A stretch of 20,218 bases of DNA from assembly GCA_045118155.1 (NCBI GenBank), contig JBGUXS010000075.1:1-20218 (forward strand), read 5' to 3'. This DNA is from JBGUXS01 sp045118155. Its GTDB lineage: Bacteria; Pseudomonadota; Alphaproteobacteria; CAAHEQ01; UBA3637. The notes below the pieces were generated by a model. That model saw nothing but the letters and a program-made list of their open reading frames with translations, made no database searches and was not told the DNA's origin. Positions 7,064-14,393 of this stretch are shown here, in pieces. The translations under genes and the position numbers were made by a program. Every line of letters starts with the position of its first letter. Position 1 is the first letter of the stretch.

Positions 7064-7348
7064 TTACTTTTGTGCGACGGTTTGTTCACAGGGACCGCGT
7101 GTTTCGGCATAGGTAGATAATTTATCTTCCCCGAAATACACTAAGGTGGCGCAATCATGCTTGCGATAAGTCCATAGTTCGTAAGGAGATTCGGTGCGAA
7201 TGGTTTCGGGTTTGCCTAAAAGGGCACGGACTTGTTCCCCCGTTTTATTTCCTAAATACCTCACTTCCCGGCGCGGAGCCATAATGGAAGACGTGCTTTG
7301 ACATCCCACAAGGGCCATTAACCCAATACAAGCTAAGACATAACGCAT
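7064..7348 (-). CDS. Small lipoprotein of SmpA/OmlA (BamE-like) type
   Basis: A 94-residue protein with a lipoprotein signal: MRYVLACIGLMALVGC, lipobox LVGC with the lipidated cysteine at position 16. The mature part has GNKTGEQVRALLGKPETIR followed by an aromatic strand (YELWTYRKHDC) and a second strand (ATLVYF). This is the pattern of SmpA/OmlA-fold lipoproteins, where a G-x-P turn follows a helix. BamE itself belongs to this fold, but many small alphaproteobacterial paralogues do not belong to the BAM complex, so the role is left open. AAAGGAGG just before the ATG makes the start secure. It is downstream of prmC with a 55-base gap and a possible promoter. Confidence 0.72.
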   Translation of the reverse strand: MRYVLACIGLMALVGCQSTSSIMAPRREVRYLGNKTGEQVRALLGKPETIRTESPYELWTYRKHDCATLVYFGEDKLSTYAETRGPCEQTVAQK

Positions 7349-7372
7349 GAGACCCCTCCTTTCTTCCCTTTT

Positions 7373-7400
7373 AGACTAAACGGAATTTTGGAAAAATCAA
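7373..7400 (-). promoter_or_regulatory. Candidate promoter for the lipoprotein gene
   Basis: On the minus strand TTGATT (7400-7395) and TAGTCT (7378-7373) are separated by 16 bases, between prmC and the lipoprotein gene. The -10 is weak. The -35 and its three following T residues match those before ampG and yajC. Confidence 0.3.
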
Positions 7401-7403
7401 GCC

Positions 7404-8171
7404 CTATTTTTGAAAAAAGAGAATCCGGTTAATGCCCCCGTAATCGGGAAAGATTTTTTGAAGGGAAAAGCCCGCTTTTTGAAAAAGGGTAATCACGTCT
7501 TGTTCTTGCCCTTGACCGATTTCAAGGAACAACGCCCCCCCCGCTTTTAATAAAGCCCCCACGGAATGGGCCAAAGCCCGATAAGCGTTTAAACCATCTG
7601 GACCACCATCTAAGGCCAAAACGGGGTCAAAATGGGTGCCTTTATCAAGTTCCACTAAATCCCCGGTCTTAATGTAAGGGGGGTTAGAAAGAATAATATC
7701 AAAACGCCCCAAATTATGTCCCCATGTTGGATCATAAAAATCCTGTTGATACAATGTAGCGGGTAGGTCTTTTAAATTTTCTTTGGCAATTTGAAGGGCT
7801 TTTGGGGAAATATCAATGCCAACCCCTGTGGCCCCCCGATATTCGGTAAGTAGCGAAGCCAACAAACATCCGCTGCCCGTGCCAATATCCAAGATTTTTA
7901 ACGGGGCATTTTTATCGGGAAAGGTTTTTAAAACGGCCTCTATCAATACTTCTGAATCTGGGCGCGGGTCTAAGACATCAGGGCTGACTTTAAAATCCCC
8001 TTTCCAAAAGCCCTTGTGCCCCATAATTTTGGCATACGGTTCGCCCTTGGCACGTCGCACCAAAAAATCATCCCACTTTGGGGGATTAACTTCGGTATCA
8101 TACCACAAAACTTCCAGTTCCGGGCTTGTCGTATAAGGGGTTAATTCTTGGATACGTTTTTTGCGGTCCAT
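7404..8171 (-). CDS. prmC: Peptide chain release factor N5-glutamine methyltransferase (PrmC/HemK)
   Basis: A 255-residue class I SAM methyltransferase. The SAM-binding motif I is ILDIGTGSGCLLA (about 93-105), and the N-methyltransferase catalytic motif NPPY is at 163-166 in SNPPYIK. PrmC methylates the glutamine of the GGQ motif of release factors, which speeds peptide release. The substrate gene prfA is directly upstream: the reversed strand reads TAATG, so the prfA stop and this start share one base, which implies translational coupling. The protein is somewhat short for the family (about 280 residues), with the difference in the N-terminal helical domain. The C-terminal GGINRILFFQK is typical of PrmC. 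High confidence. Confidence 0.95.
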   Translation of the reverse strand: MDRKKRIQELTPYTTSPELEVLWYDTEVNPPKWDDFLVRRAKGEPYAKIMGHKGFWKGDFKVSPDVLDPRPDSEVLIEAVLKTFPDKNAPLKILDIGTGSGCLLASLLTEYRGATGVGIDISPKALQIAKENLKDLPATLYQQDFYDPTWGHNLGRFDIILSNPPYIKTGDLVELDKGTHFDPVLALDGGPDGLNAYRALAHSVGALLKAGGALFLEIGQGQEQDVITLFQKAGFSLQKIFPDYGGINRILFFQK

Positions 8172-9238
8172 TAGTCAATCTCGGCAAGGCGTTTTAATTG
8201 ATCGTCTTCAATAAGGGCCTCAATAAATTCATCCAATTCCCCTTGCATAACGGATTCAATCTGATAAACCGTTTTGTTAATGCGGTGATCGGTCACCCGC
8301 CCTTGCGGAAAGTTATAGGTACGAATACGTTCAGAACGATCCCCACTGCCAACTTGTGTTTTCCGGCTAGCCGACAGAGCATCTTGTTCTTCCTGACGTT
8401 TTTTATTATACAAAATCGTTCTTAAACGCAACATCGCTTTATCGCGGTTTTTAAATTGCGACCGTTCTTCTTGACATTCCACCACAACGCCGGTGGGCTT
8501 GTGAACAATCCGAATGGCACTGTCGGTGGTATTAACGTGCTGTCCGCCTGCGCCAGAAGACCGACACGTAGAAATTTCCAAATCATCGGGATTAATCACG
8601 ATATCAAATTCGGATGCTTCGGGCAAAATGGCGACCGTTGCCGCCGATGTATGTAACCGGCCGCCGGATTCTGTTTCCGGAACCCGTTGCACCCGATGCA
8701 CACCAGATTCAAATTTAAGCCGAGCAAACACACTATTCCCGGAAATACGGGCCACCGCTTCCTTACACCCGCCAAGACCTGTGTCCGTATAGCTGATGGT
8801 TTCAAACGTCCACCCGCGCAAGGCCGCATAGCGTTCGTACATGCGAAAGAGTTCCGCCGCAAACAACGAGGCTTCTTCCCCACCGGTGCCGGCACGTACT
8901 TCCAGCATAGCGTTCTTTTCATCGGCTTCGTCTTTAGGCAGCAGTAAAATTTTAAGTTGCTGTTCCAGTTTTTCCAGCTTTTCTTTGGCCGCATAAAATT
9001 CTTCGTTGGCGAGTTCTTTCATATCCTTATCCAAGGTATCATCGTTTAGCATTGCCCCCGCTTCTTCCTTGTTTTTTAAGGTGTTTTGATAATCTTTGGC
9101 AACCGCCACAATAGGTTCCAACGTCCCCAATTCCTTGGAAAGTTTTACAAACTCTTCTGGGGATTGTGGAACGTTTAAGGCCTGAGTCAGCGCATTGGCC
9201 CGATCAATCAATGTCGTTAGTTTTTCCGTCAGATCCAT
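8171..9238 (-). CDS. prfA: Peptide chain release factor 1
   Basis: Release factor recognising UAA and UAG, 355 residues from the chosen start. The catalytic GGQ is at 231-233 (RSSGAGGQHVNTTDSA), and the region HRVQRVPETESGGRLHTSAATV marks RF1 rather than RF2. The stop-codon-reading tripeptide appears as PET (187-189) where P-A/V-T is usual. An in-frame ATG lies 21 bases upstream at 9259, but the ATG at 9238 has GGGAG at the right distance and gives the normal MDLTEKL N-terminus, so it is preferred. The start lies 35 bases inside the 3' end of the preceding PHP-domain gene. The next gene, prmC, encodes the enzyme that modifies this protein. Confidence 0.96.
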   Translation of the reverse strand: MDLTEKLTTLIDRANALTQALNVPQSPEEFVKLSKELGTLEPIVAVAKDYQNTLKNKEEAGAMLNDDTLDKDMKELANEEFYAAKEKLEKLEQQLKILLLPKDEADEKNAMLEVRAGTGGEEASLFAAELFRMYERYAALRGWTFETISYTDTGLGGCKEAVARISGNSVFARLKFESGVHRVQRVPETESGGRLHTSAATVAILPEASEFDIVINPDDLEISTCRSSGAGGQHVNTTDSAIRIVHKPTGVVVECQEERSQFKNRDKAMLRLRTILYNKKRQEEQDALSASRKTQVGSGDRSERIRTYNFPQGRVTDHRINKTVYQIESVMQGELDEFIEALIEDDQLKRLAEID

Positions 9239-10160
9239 GTATTCTCCCTTTTGCAACACATTTTCTAAATAAATTAAAACGATAAGGATACCTTATACGT
9301 TCTAACAAAACTTCGGCCTTTTCAAAGCCTGCCCCTAAAGAATTGGCATAATGGGCATCATCACTTAAAACAACGGGGATTTTAGCTTTTTTAAGTTCTT
9401 CCAAAATCCAAATACTGGGATGAGGTTCTTCTAATTTTGTCCCAAACCCTGAGGTGTTAATTTCCACCGGCATATTGGCCTTTTTAATTTCTTCAATGAC
9501 GGCCTTTTTTTCATCCTGGAACAACGTGCCGTCTTCCACCCCATAGCGCCGCTGGACATCCATGTGCGCTAAAAAGTCAAAGTATCCAGTGCGGATCATG
9601 GCTTTTTGCCGTTCAAAATAAAGTCCCATATTGGCCCGGACGTCTTCCACAGGATAGGCCTTAGCATTATTGCGCCCATCAAAAAACAGGGGGCCTGTTT
9701 CATCTTTGCCCCAAACGTGGGTGCTACCGATCAAGTAATCTGCCCCCAGTGTTGGCACAAAGCGTTCAAACCACTTTTCCCATTTTGGATCCCGGAAATA
9801 ATCCACTTCAAACCCCGCTAAAACAGGGAAGTCTTCTTCCTCGGCTACGGTTCGGATCGTTTCTACGGTGCTTTTAAAAACGGTTTCGGCTTTTTTAAAA
9901 TCGTTAAAGAAACAAAGATGTGGCCGAATATCTGGGTGCACAATGAAGTGATTGGAAATCCCCATGTGTGTCCACCCTAATGCTTTGGCTTGGCGGATTA
10001 ACTCCCTGATAGAATTAACCCCGTCATAGCCGGGATCAGGATGATCACACGCATCAAAACCACGAATGCCTGTTGCATTGGTGTGGGTATGGTAAGAAAA
10101 ATTTTGAGGTAGTCTTTTTACAGACGGCTGTTTTGTAAGTGTTCTACTTCCTTTTAACAT
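9204..10160 (-). CDS. PHP-domain phosphoesterase, histidinol-phosphatase-like (paralogue 1)
   Basis: A 318-residue PHP-domain metal hydrolase. Likely metal ligands are visible: HTH in FSYHTHTN, the His in GISNHFIVHP, Glu in GFEVDYF, His in IGSTHVWG, LAHMD and the terminal SDDAH. HisJ/HisK-type enzymes dephosphorylate histidinol phosphate; other phosphoester substrates are possible. It is a tandem paralogue of the next upstream gene but has an inserted segment after the HTH motif (ATGIRGFDACDHPDPGYDG) and an approximately 20-residue C-terminal tail that runs into prfA. A TTG at 10196 could extend the frame. I chose the ATG at 10160 because AGAAGGA precedes it and a good promoter -10 box lies at 10197-10202, so the TTG would sit at the -10 edge, upstream of the transcript start. 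Confidence 0.85.
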   Translation of the reverse strand: MLKGSRTLTKQPSVKRLPQNFSYHTHTNATGIRGFDACDHPDPGYDGVNSIRELIRQAKALGWTHMGISNHFIVHPDIRPHLCFFNDFKKAETVFKSTVETIRTVAEEEDFPVLAGFEVDYFRDPKWEKWFERFVPTLGADYLIGSTHVWGKDETGPLFFDGRNNAKAYPVEDVRANMGLYFERQKAMIRTGYFDFLAHMDVQRRYGVEDGTLFQDEKKAVIEEIKKANMPVEINTSGFGTKLEEPHPSIWILEELKKAKIPVVLSDDAHYANSLGAGFEKAEVLLERIRYPYRFNLFRKCVAKGRIHGSDGKTNDID

Positions 10161-10196
10161 ATGATAAAAATCCTTCTTTGAATAAAAATTAGACAA

Positions 10197-10225
10197 AGTA
10201 TACCATACTCTCCCTGTTTTTTCAA
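10197..10225 (-). promoter_or_regulatory. Extended -10 promoter for the PHP1-prfA-prmC unit
   Basis: On the minus strand TTGAAA (10225-10220), a 17-base spacer and TATACT (10202-10197) with an upstream TGG (extended -10). Initiation near 10190 gives a leader of about 30 bases before the ATG at 10160 and argues against the TTG at 10196. Confidence 0.5.
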
Positions 10226-10243
10226 GGGGGAATTTTTTTAGGG

Positions 10244-11059
10244 CTATTTTAAAGAAAATCTAGGCGTATAATTTAGGTTTTTTAAGATGTCTTCTGCCTG
10301 TTCAAAACCGCGCCCTAAATGGTCTATGTGGTGGGCATCATCACTTAAAACAACGGGAATATTGGCTTTTTGTAGTTCCTTTAAAATCCAAATACTGGGG
10401 TGCGGTTCTGCCATCCCCCTGGCTAGCCCAGATGTATTGACCTCTACCGGTAATTTGGCCTTGATGATTTTTTCAATAATTGCGTGTTTTTGTTCTTGGA
10501 ATAAATTGCCATCTTCTACCTGATAGCGCCGCCCCACATCCATGTGGGCCAAAAAAGTAAAGTATCCACTTTCTACCAAGGCTTTTTGGGTATCAAAATA
10601 AAACCCCATATTGGCCCGAATATCTTCTAAAGTGTAAGATTTGGCGTTGTTTTTTAATTCTAAAAATAAAAAGCCCGTTTCATCTTGCCCCCACACATGG
10701 GTACTGCCGATCAAGTAATCTGCCCCCAAGTTTAACACCACGTGTTCAAACCACTTTTCCCAAACGGGATCCCGGAAATAATCTACTTCAAATCCAACCA
10801 GCACGGGAAAGTTTTCTTTGTCGGCCGTCACTCGGATTTCATCAATGAGGCGTTTATAAACTTCGGTGGCCTGGTGATAATCCACAAAAACAGATCGGCG
10901 GGGGGTCTTAAATTCTGGATGTACAATTAAGTGATTGGAAATTCCCATGTGCGACCAACCTAGGGCTTTGGCCCGGTCAATCATTTCTTTAATGGAATTT
11001 TGCCCATCAAACTTCCCAAACGTATTGGTATGGGTGTGATAAGAAAAATTTTGGGACAT
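10244..11059 (-). CDS. PHP-domain phosphoesterase, histidinol-phosphatase-like (paralogue 2)
   Basis: A 271-residue PHP-domain protein, close to the usual length of the HisJ-type histidinol-phosphatase family. It starts MSQNFSYHTHTN and keeps the same ligand set as its neighbour: HTH, the His of GISNHLIVHP, Glu of GFEVDYF, His of IGSTHVWG, LAHMD and SDDAH. It is the more compact copy, ending RFSLK, so it probably reflects the ancestral form of the tandem pair. The start is secure, with GGAGG a few bases upstream. It may belong to histidine biosynthesis, but no other his biosynthetic gene is in the window (hisS is a tRNA synthetase), so a different phosphoester substrate is equally possible. 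Confidence 0.87.
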   Translation of the reverse strand: MSQNFSYHTHTNTFGKFDGQNSIKEMIDRAKALGWSHMGISNHLIVHPEFKTPRRSVFVDYHQATEVYKRLIDEIRVTADKENFPVLVGFEVDYFRDPVWEKWFEHVVLNLGADYLIGSTHVWGQDETGFLFLELKNNAKSYTLEDIRANMGFYFDTQKALVESGYFTFLAHMDVGRRYQVEDGNLFQEQKHAIIEKIIKAKLPVEVNTSGLARGMAEPHPSIWILKELQKANIPVVLSDDAHHIDHLGRGFEQAEDILKNLNYTPRFSLK

Positions 11060-11085
11060 CTAAAAACCTCCTAAACAATAGTAGG

Positions 11086-11113
11086 ATAATAGCGTATTTT
11101 TGATTTTTTTCAA
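11086..11113 (-). promoter_or_regulatory. Candidate promoter for PHP paralogue 2
   Basis: On the minus strand TTGAAA (11113-11108), a 16-base spacer and TATTAT (11091-11086), placed just after the oadB stop and about 27 bases before the PHP gene start. Its TTGAAAAAA resembles the promoter before paralogue 1. Confidence 0.4.
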
Positions 11114-11116
11114 GAG

Positions 11117-12361
11117 CTAGCTACACAAGGCCAATAAAATCCCCGCCGCTAGCGCCGACCCGATACAGCCCGCCACATTCGGACCCATGGCATGCATCAG
11201 CAGCTGGTTGTTGGAATTATATTCTTGCCCCATTTTTTGGGCGACACGGGCGGCCATGGGGACGGCGGAAACCCCGGCGGCCCCAATAAAGGGATTGATT
11301 TTGTGTTTGGAAAATAAGTTCATCACTTTGGCCATGAGAACGCCCGAGGCCGTGCCTAAACAAAACGCCAATATCCCCAACACCAAAACGAACAAAGTGG
11401 TGCCTTTTAAAAACAAATCAGCCGATAGTTTTGACCCCACAGAAATCCCCAAGAAAATCACGGTGATATCCATTAAGGCCCCTTGCGCCGTTTTGGACAA
11501 TCTGTCGGTGACCCCTGTTTCTTTGAGTAGATTTCCAAACATCAGCATTCCAATCAAGGGCAGGGATAAGGGAATAAAAATGGCCGTTAGTACCATCACA
11601 ATAATGGGGAATAAAATTTTTTCTTTTTGTGATACTTCCCTTAGCTGTGTCATTTCAATTTGCTTTTCTTTTTTTGTGGTCAGCGCCCGCATAATCGGGG
11701 GTTGAATAACCGGCACCAAGGCCATATACGAATACGCCGCTACCGCAATCGCCCCCAACAGTTCTGGGGCCAAACGTCCCGCCACAAAAATAGAAGTTGG
11801 GCCGTCTGCCCCCCCGATAATGGCGATAGAGGCCGCTTGTTTTAGTGAAACCGAAAAGATATCGGGAAAATAGGTGCTGAACGCGCACGCCCCTAAAAAA
11901 GTTCCAAAAATCGCAAATTGAGCCGCCCCCCCCAGCAGCGCCGTTTTTGGGTTGGCAATCAAGGGACCAAAATCGGTCATCGCGCCAATCCCAATAAAAA
12001 TAATTAAGGGAAAAATACCGGTTGGAATTCCAAAGTGATATAGGGTGTAGAGGAGTCCCCCTTCTTGCAGAAGCCCCGTTCCTGGCACATTGGATAAAAA
12101 CCCCCCGATCGCAATCGGTACCAGCAAAAGCGGTTCAAACTTTTTCTTAATCCCTAAATAAAGCAGGCCCAAGCAAATCACAATCATAATAAGTTGCCCC
12201 AATCCTAATGGCAAAAACATGTCTTGGGGTGTATTTTGATGCAGGGCTTGGACAATTCCCATTTGATTAAAAATAGGGGCCAATATGGGAAAAGAAATGC
12301 CCGCTAAAAATAGACCAATAATGATTGTGGTGGCAAGGGTTAGGGCAATTAAGGGCGACAT
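11117..12361 (-). CDS. oadB: Oxaloacetate decarboxylase beta subunit, Na+-translocating
   Basis: A 414-residue polytopic inner-membrane protein, the subunit that decarboxylates carboxybiotin and pumps Na+. It contains GGADGPTSIF (Asp186), AAYSYMALVPVIQPP (Tyr212) and INPFIGAAGVSAVPMAAR (Asn356, Gly360, Ser365, Arg372). With a constant offset of 17 these match the residues known to matter in Klebsiella OadB (D203, Y229, N373, G377, S382, R389), so the Na+ and proton path looks intact. The specificity of the whole complex (oxaloacetate, methylmalonyl-CoA or glutaconyl-CoA) depends on the alpha subunit next door. A strong GGAGG lies 5 bases before the ATG and the gap to oadA is 17 bases. Third gene of an oadG-oadA-oadB operon. 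Confidence 0.95.
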   Translation of the reverse strand: MSPLIALTLATTIIIGLFLAGISFPILAPIFNQMGIVQALHQNTPQDMFLPLGLGQLIMIVICLGLLYLGIKKKFEPLLLVPIAIGGFLSNVPGTGLLQEGGLLYTLYHFGIPTGIFPLIIFIGIGAMTDFGPLIANPKTALLGGAAQFAIFGTFLGACAFSTYFPDIFSVSLKQAASIAIIGGADGPTSIFVAGRLAPELLGAIAVAAYSYMALVPVIQPPIMRALTTKKEKQIEMTQLREVSQKEKILFPIIVMVLTAIFIPLSLPLIGMLMFGNLLKETGVTDRLSKTAQGALMDITVIFLGISVGSKLSADLFLKGTTLFVLVLGILAFCLGTASGVLMAKVMNLFSKHKINPFIGAAGVSAVPMAARVAQKMGQEYNSNNQLLMHAMGPNVAGCIGSALAAGILLALCS

Positions 12362-12378
12362 AAAAACCTCCTTTTTTC

Positions 12379-14169
12379 TTAAGCCAAAGTCATTAACGTT
12401 TGACCGGCTTTGACTTGATCCCCAGGGTGTACGGAAATCGTTTGAACGGTGCCAGCCGTGGGGGCTTTGACAAACGTTTCCATTTTCATCACTTCCAAAA
12501 TACAGACATTTTGGCCGGCCCCTACGTTATCCCCTTCTTTGACAAGCAGTTTGGTAATTAGCCCTGGCGTTCCTGCTACAATAGTAGAGGCAGTGCCTTT
12601 TGGATCAGGACCAGACGTTGGTTTTACCCCACTTTGCGTAATTTCAAAAGGATAAACCGTGCCGTTCACGGTGGCCTGCGTTCCTTGAATATCCACGGTA
12701 TAAGTTTGCCCGTCTAAGGTGATGGTGTAAGGACCTGTATCCTTGGTTCCTGGGGTAGAAGAAACTTGTTCTTTATACCGTACTTGCACTTTGCCTTGGC
12801 CTTTTAAGAACGCAATTCCCTTATCCCCACAGGACGCCACGATAAACGTGTTTTCATCCGTCACAGGAAGCCCTTCTTCTTTGAGGCGTCCTTGATAAAA
12901 AGCAGTGGATTTTTTGGGATTTGCATCGTTTAGCTCTAACACCGTTTTGGTGGTTGGGGTAAGTTGTAATTGCTCGGCCGCTATTTTAATCACTTCTTTA
13001 TCAGGTTGGACTGGGGTTTTACCGAAATACCCTAAGACCATTTTTCCATACCCTTCGGCGATTTTTTCCCAAGGCCCATGGATGACATTGTTAAAGGCCT
13101 GTTGAAAATAAAATTGTGAAACGGGAGTCACAGACGTACCAAAGCCCCCTTTACGCACACATTCTTCCATGGCCTTGATAATATCGGTGTATTTATCCAA
13201 AAGGTTGTTATCCCTGAGCATCTGTGTATTGGCGGTTAACGCCCCCCCTGGCATCGGGGAAAACGGGATAAGGGGATCGGTATGCAGGGCCTCGGGGGGT
13301 AAAAAGTAATCTTTCAGGGCCTCTTTAAAATGCTCTTCGGTTTTCATGACGGCATCCACATCCACTTCCAATTCATACGGCATCCCCCGGAGGGCGTGCC
13401 ATAAGGTCGCGATATCGGGTTGACAAGTCCCCCCTGATACCGGGGCCATAGATAGGTCCACCCGAGTTGCTCCAGCTTCAATGGCGGCCAAATAACAGGC
13501 AAGTCCCGTGCCGGCGGTTTCGTGGGAATGGAATTCTATCAGGGTTTTTGCCCCCACCAATTTGCGCACTCTGGAAATTGTTTCATAGACCACGCGCGGA
13601 GTTGTGGTGCCCGAAGCATCTTTGAAACAAAGGGAATCAAAAGGAATTTTGGCCTTAATAAATTTTTTAACTCTGTCCACATAAAAATCGGCCGTATGCG
13701 CCCCAGTACACCGCGGGGGTAGGGACATCATAGCAACCGCTAATTGATGTTTTAATCCCGCTTTTTTAATGCATTTAGCACTGTAAAGTAAATTATTCGG
13801 GTCGTTTAAGGCATCAAAGTTCCGAATCGTTGTCATGCCGTGCTTTTTAAATAAACGGGCGTGTAGGTTTATCATATCTGAACTTTGCGAATCTAGGGCC
13901 ACAATATTGACCCCACGTGCCAAAGTTTGTAAGTTCACCTTTGGCCCCACGGTTTTGCGGAAAGTATCCATGACATCAAAGGCGTTTTCATTGTTATAAA
14001 AGAAACTCGCTTGAAACGAAGCCCCACCGCCTGCTTCAATGTTGGTAATACCAGCCGCCACCGCCTCTTTTACAATGGGCATATAATCCTTGGATAAAAC
14101 CCGAGCCCCAAAGACCGATTGAAACCCATCCCGAAAAGCCGTGCAGAGTAAACTAATTTTTTGTGTCAT
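12379..14169 (-). CDS. oadA: Oxaloacetate decarboxylase alpha subunit (PycB/OadA type, biotin-carrying)
   Basis: A 596-residue cytoplasmic protein. The N-terminal carboxyltransferase TIM barrel begins TAFRDGFQSVFGARVL and includes RNFDALND, FKDASGTTTP and the metal-binding HSHETAGTG. The conserved carboxylase domain follows, then a Pro/Thr/Gly-rich linker and a C-terminal biotinyl domain with EVMKMET (biotinylated Lys562). It transfers the carboxyl group of oxaloacetate to biotin, which OadB then decarboxylates to drive Na+ export. The barrel wording (RDGFQS, not the RDAHQS of enteric OadA) resembles epsilonproteobacterial PycB-type proteins as I remember them. The biotin motif has V in place of the usual A (EAMKM). 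The start overlaps the oadG stop (ATGA). Pyruvate carboxylase subunit B is the alternative name, but oadB and oadG beside it favour the sodium pump. Confidence 0.93.
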   Translation of the reverse strand: MTQKISLLCTAFRDGFQSVFGARVLSKDYMPIVKEAVAAGITNIEAGGGASFQASFFYNNENAFDVMDTFRKTVGPKVNLQTLARGVNIVALDSQSSDMINLHARLFKKHGMTTIRNFDALNDPNNLLYSAKCIKKAGLKHQLAVAMMSLPPRCTGAHTADFYVDRVKKFIKAKIPFDSLCFKDASGTTTPRVVYETISRVRKLVGAKTLIEFHSHETAGTGLACYLAAIEAGATRVDLSMAPVSGGTCQPDIATLWHALRGMPYELEVDVDAVMKTEEHFKEALKDYFLPPEALHTDPLIPFSPMPGGALTANTQMLRDNNLLDKYTDIIKAMEECVRKGGFGTSVTPVSQFYFQQAFNNVIHGPWEKIAEGYGKMVLGYFGKTPVQPDKEVIKIAAEQLQLTPTTKTVLELNDANPKKSTAFYQGRLKEEGLPVTDENTFIVASCGDKGIAFLKGQGKVQVRYKEQVSSTPGTKDTGPYTITLDGQTYTVDIQGTQATVNGTVYPFEITQSGVKPTSGPDPKGTASTIVAGTPGLITKLLVKEGDNVGAGQNVCILEVMKMETFVKAPTAGTVQTISVHPGDQVKAGQTLMTLA

Positions 14170-14342
14170 TGATGTCCCCCATTTTTTTGACGATAAGCAA
14201 TTGCTAAGACCGCCGCTATCTTTGAGGTATTAGAAGTTACTGGTACACTCAAACGCAATAATTCCATACAAACAATCAGCAAGGTTAAAATCACAAAAAC
14301 CCCGCCCATACCGATAAACGTGATCATAAAAGCTTGTCCCAT
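14166..14342 (-). CDS. oadG: Oxaloacetate decarboxylase gamma subunit
   Basis: A 58-residue single-span membrane protein. It begins MGQAFMITFIGMGGVFVILTLLIVCMELL, then a short cytoplasmic tail with KIAAVLAIAYRQKNGGHQ. OadG-type gamma subunits have one N-terminal span and a tail with the KIAAVLAIA-like segment that binds OadA and stabilises the complex. The frame can be extended to 14390, but the ATG at 14342 is preferred because GGGGG precedes it by 4 bases and the mature family start is MGQAF-like. The stop overlaps the oadA start by four bases (ATGA). The ribosome site lies inside a long hairpin described separately. Confidence 0.88.
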   Translation of the reverse strand: MGQAFMITFIGMGGVFVILTLLIVCMELLRLSVPVTSNTSKIAAVLAIAYRQKNGGHQ

Positions 14343-14343
14343 C

Positions 14344-14383
14344 GTTCCCCCTTTTTCTTTAAAGGTAAGCAAAAAAAGGGAAC
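14344..14383 (-). promoter_or_regulatory. Intercistronic hairpin sequestering the oadG ribosome-binding site
   Basis: In minus-strand RNA the 13-base arm at 14383-14371 (GUUCCC then seven U) can pair fully with 14356-14344 (five A then GGGGGAAC): 6 bp, two G-U, then five A-U, around a 14-base loop. The 3' arm contains the oadG Shine-Dalgarno and ends two bases before the ATG. The 5' arm begins 10 bases past the hisS stop. No U-run follows, so it is not a standard terminator. Confidence 0.55.
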
Positions 14384-14393
14384 AGGTCAAGTG

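Noticed and set aside
7050..7069. AAGTA/TACTT hairpin between convergent genes as terminator
   Set aside because: Only five A/T-rich pairs, no G+C-rich stem and no clear T-run.
8596..8994. Long reading frames antisense to or out of frame with prfA and other genes
   Set aside because: They overlap well-recognised genes completely, lack ribosome sites and family features, and follow from codon bias of the real genes.
10160..10196. TTG start at 10196 for PHP paralogue 1
   Set aside because: It lies at the edge of the -10 box of a good promoter, has a poorly spaced ribosome site, and the extra residues match nothing in the paralogue.
10209..10238. Terminator-like hairpin CTCCCT/AGGGGG followed by a T-run on the plus strand
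   Set aside because: Both flanking genes are on the minus strand, so the T-run is on the wrong side. The sequence is better explained by the -35 to -10 region of the PHP1 promoter.
14344..14383. Reading the hisS-oadG hairpin as an intrinsic terminator
   Set aside because: It is followed directly by the oadG start codon with no U-run, and the U residues are inside the stem.
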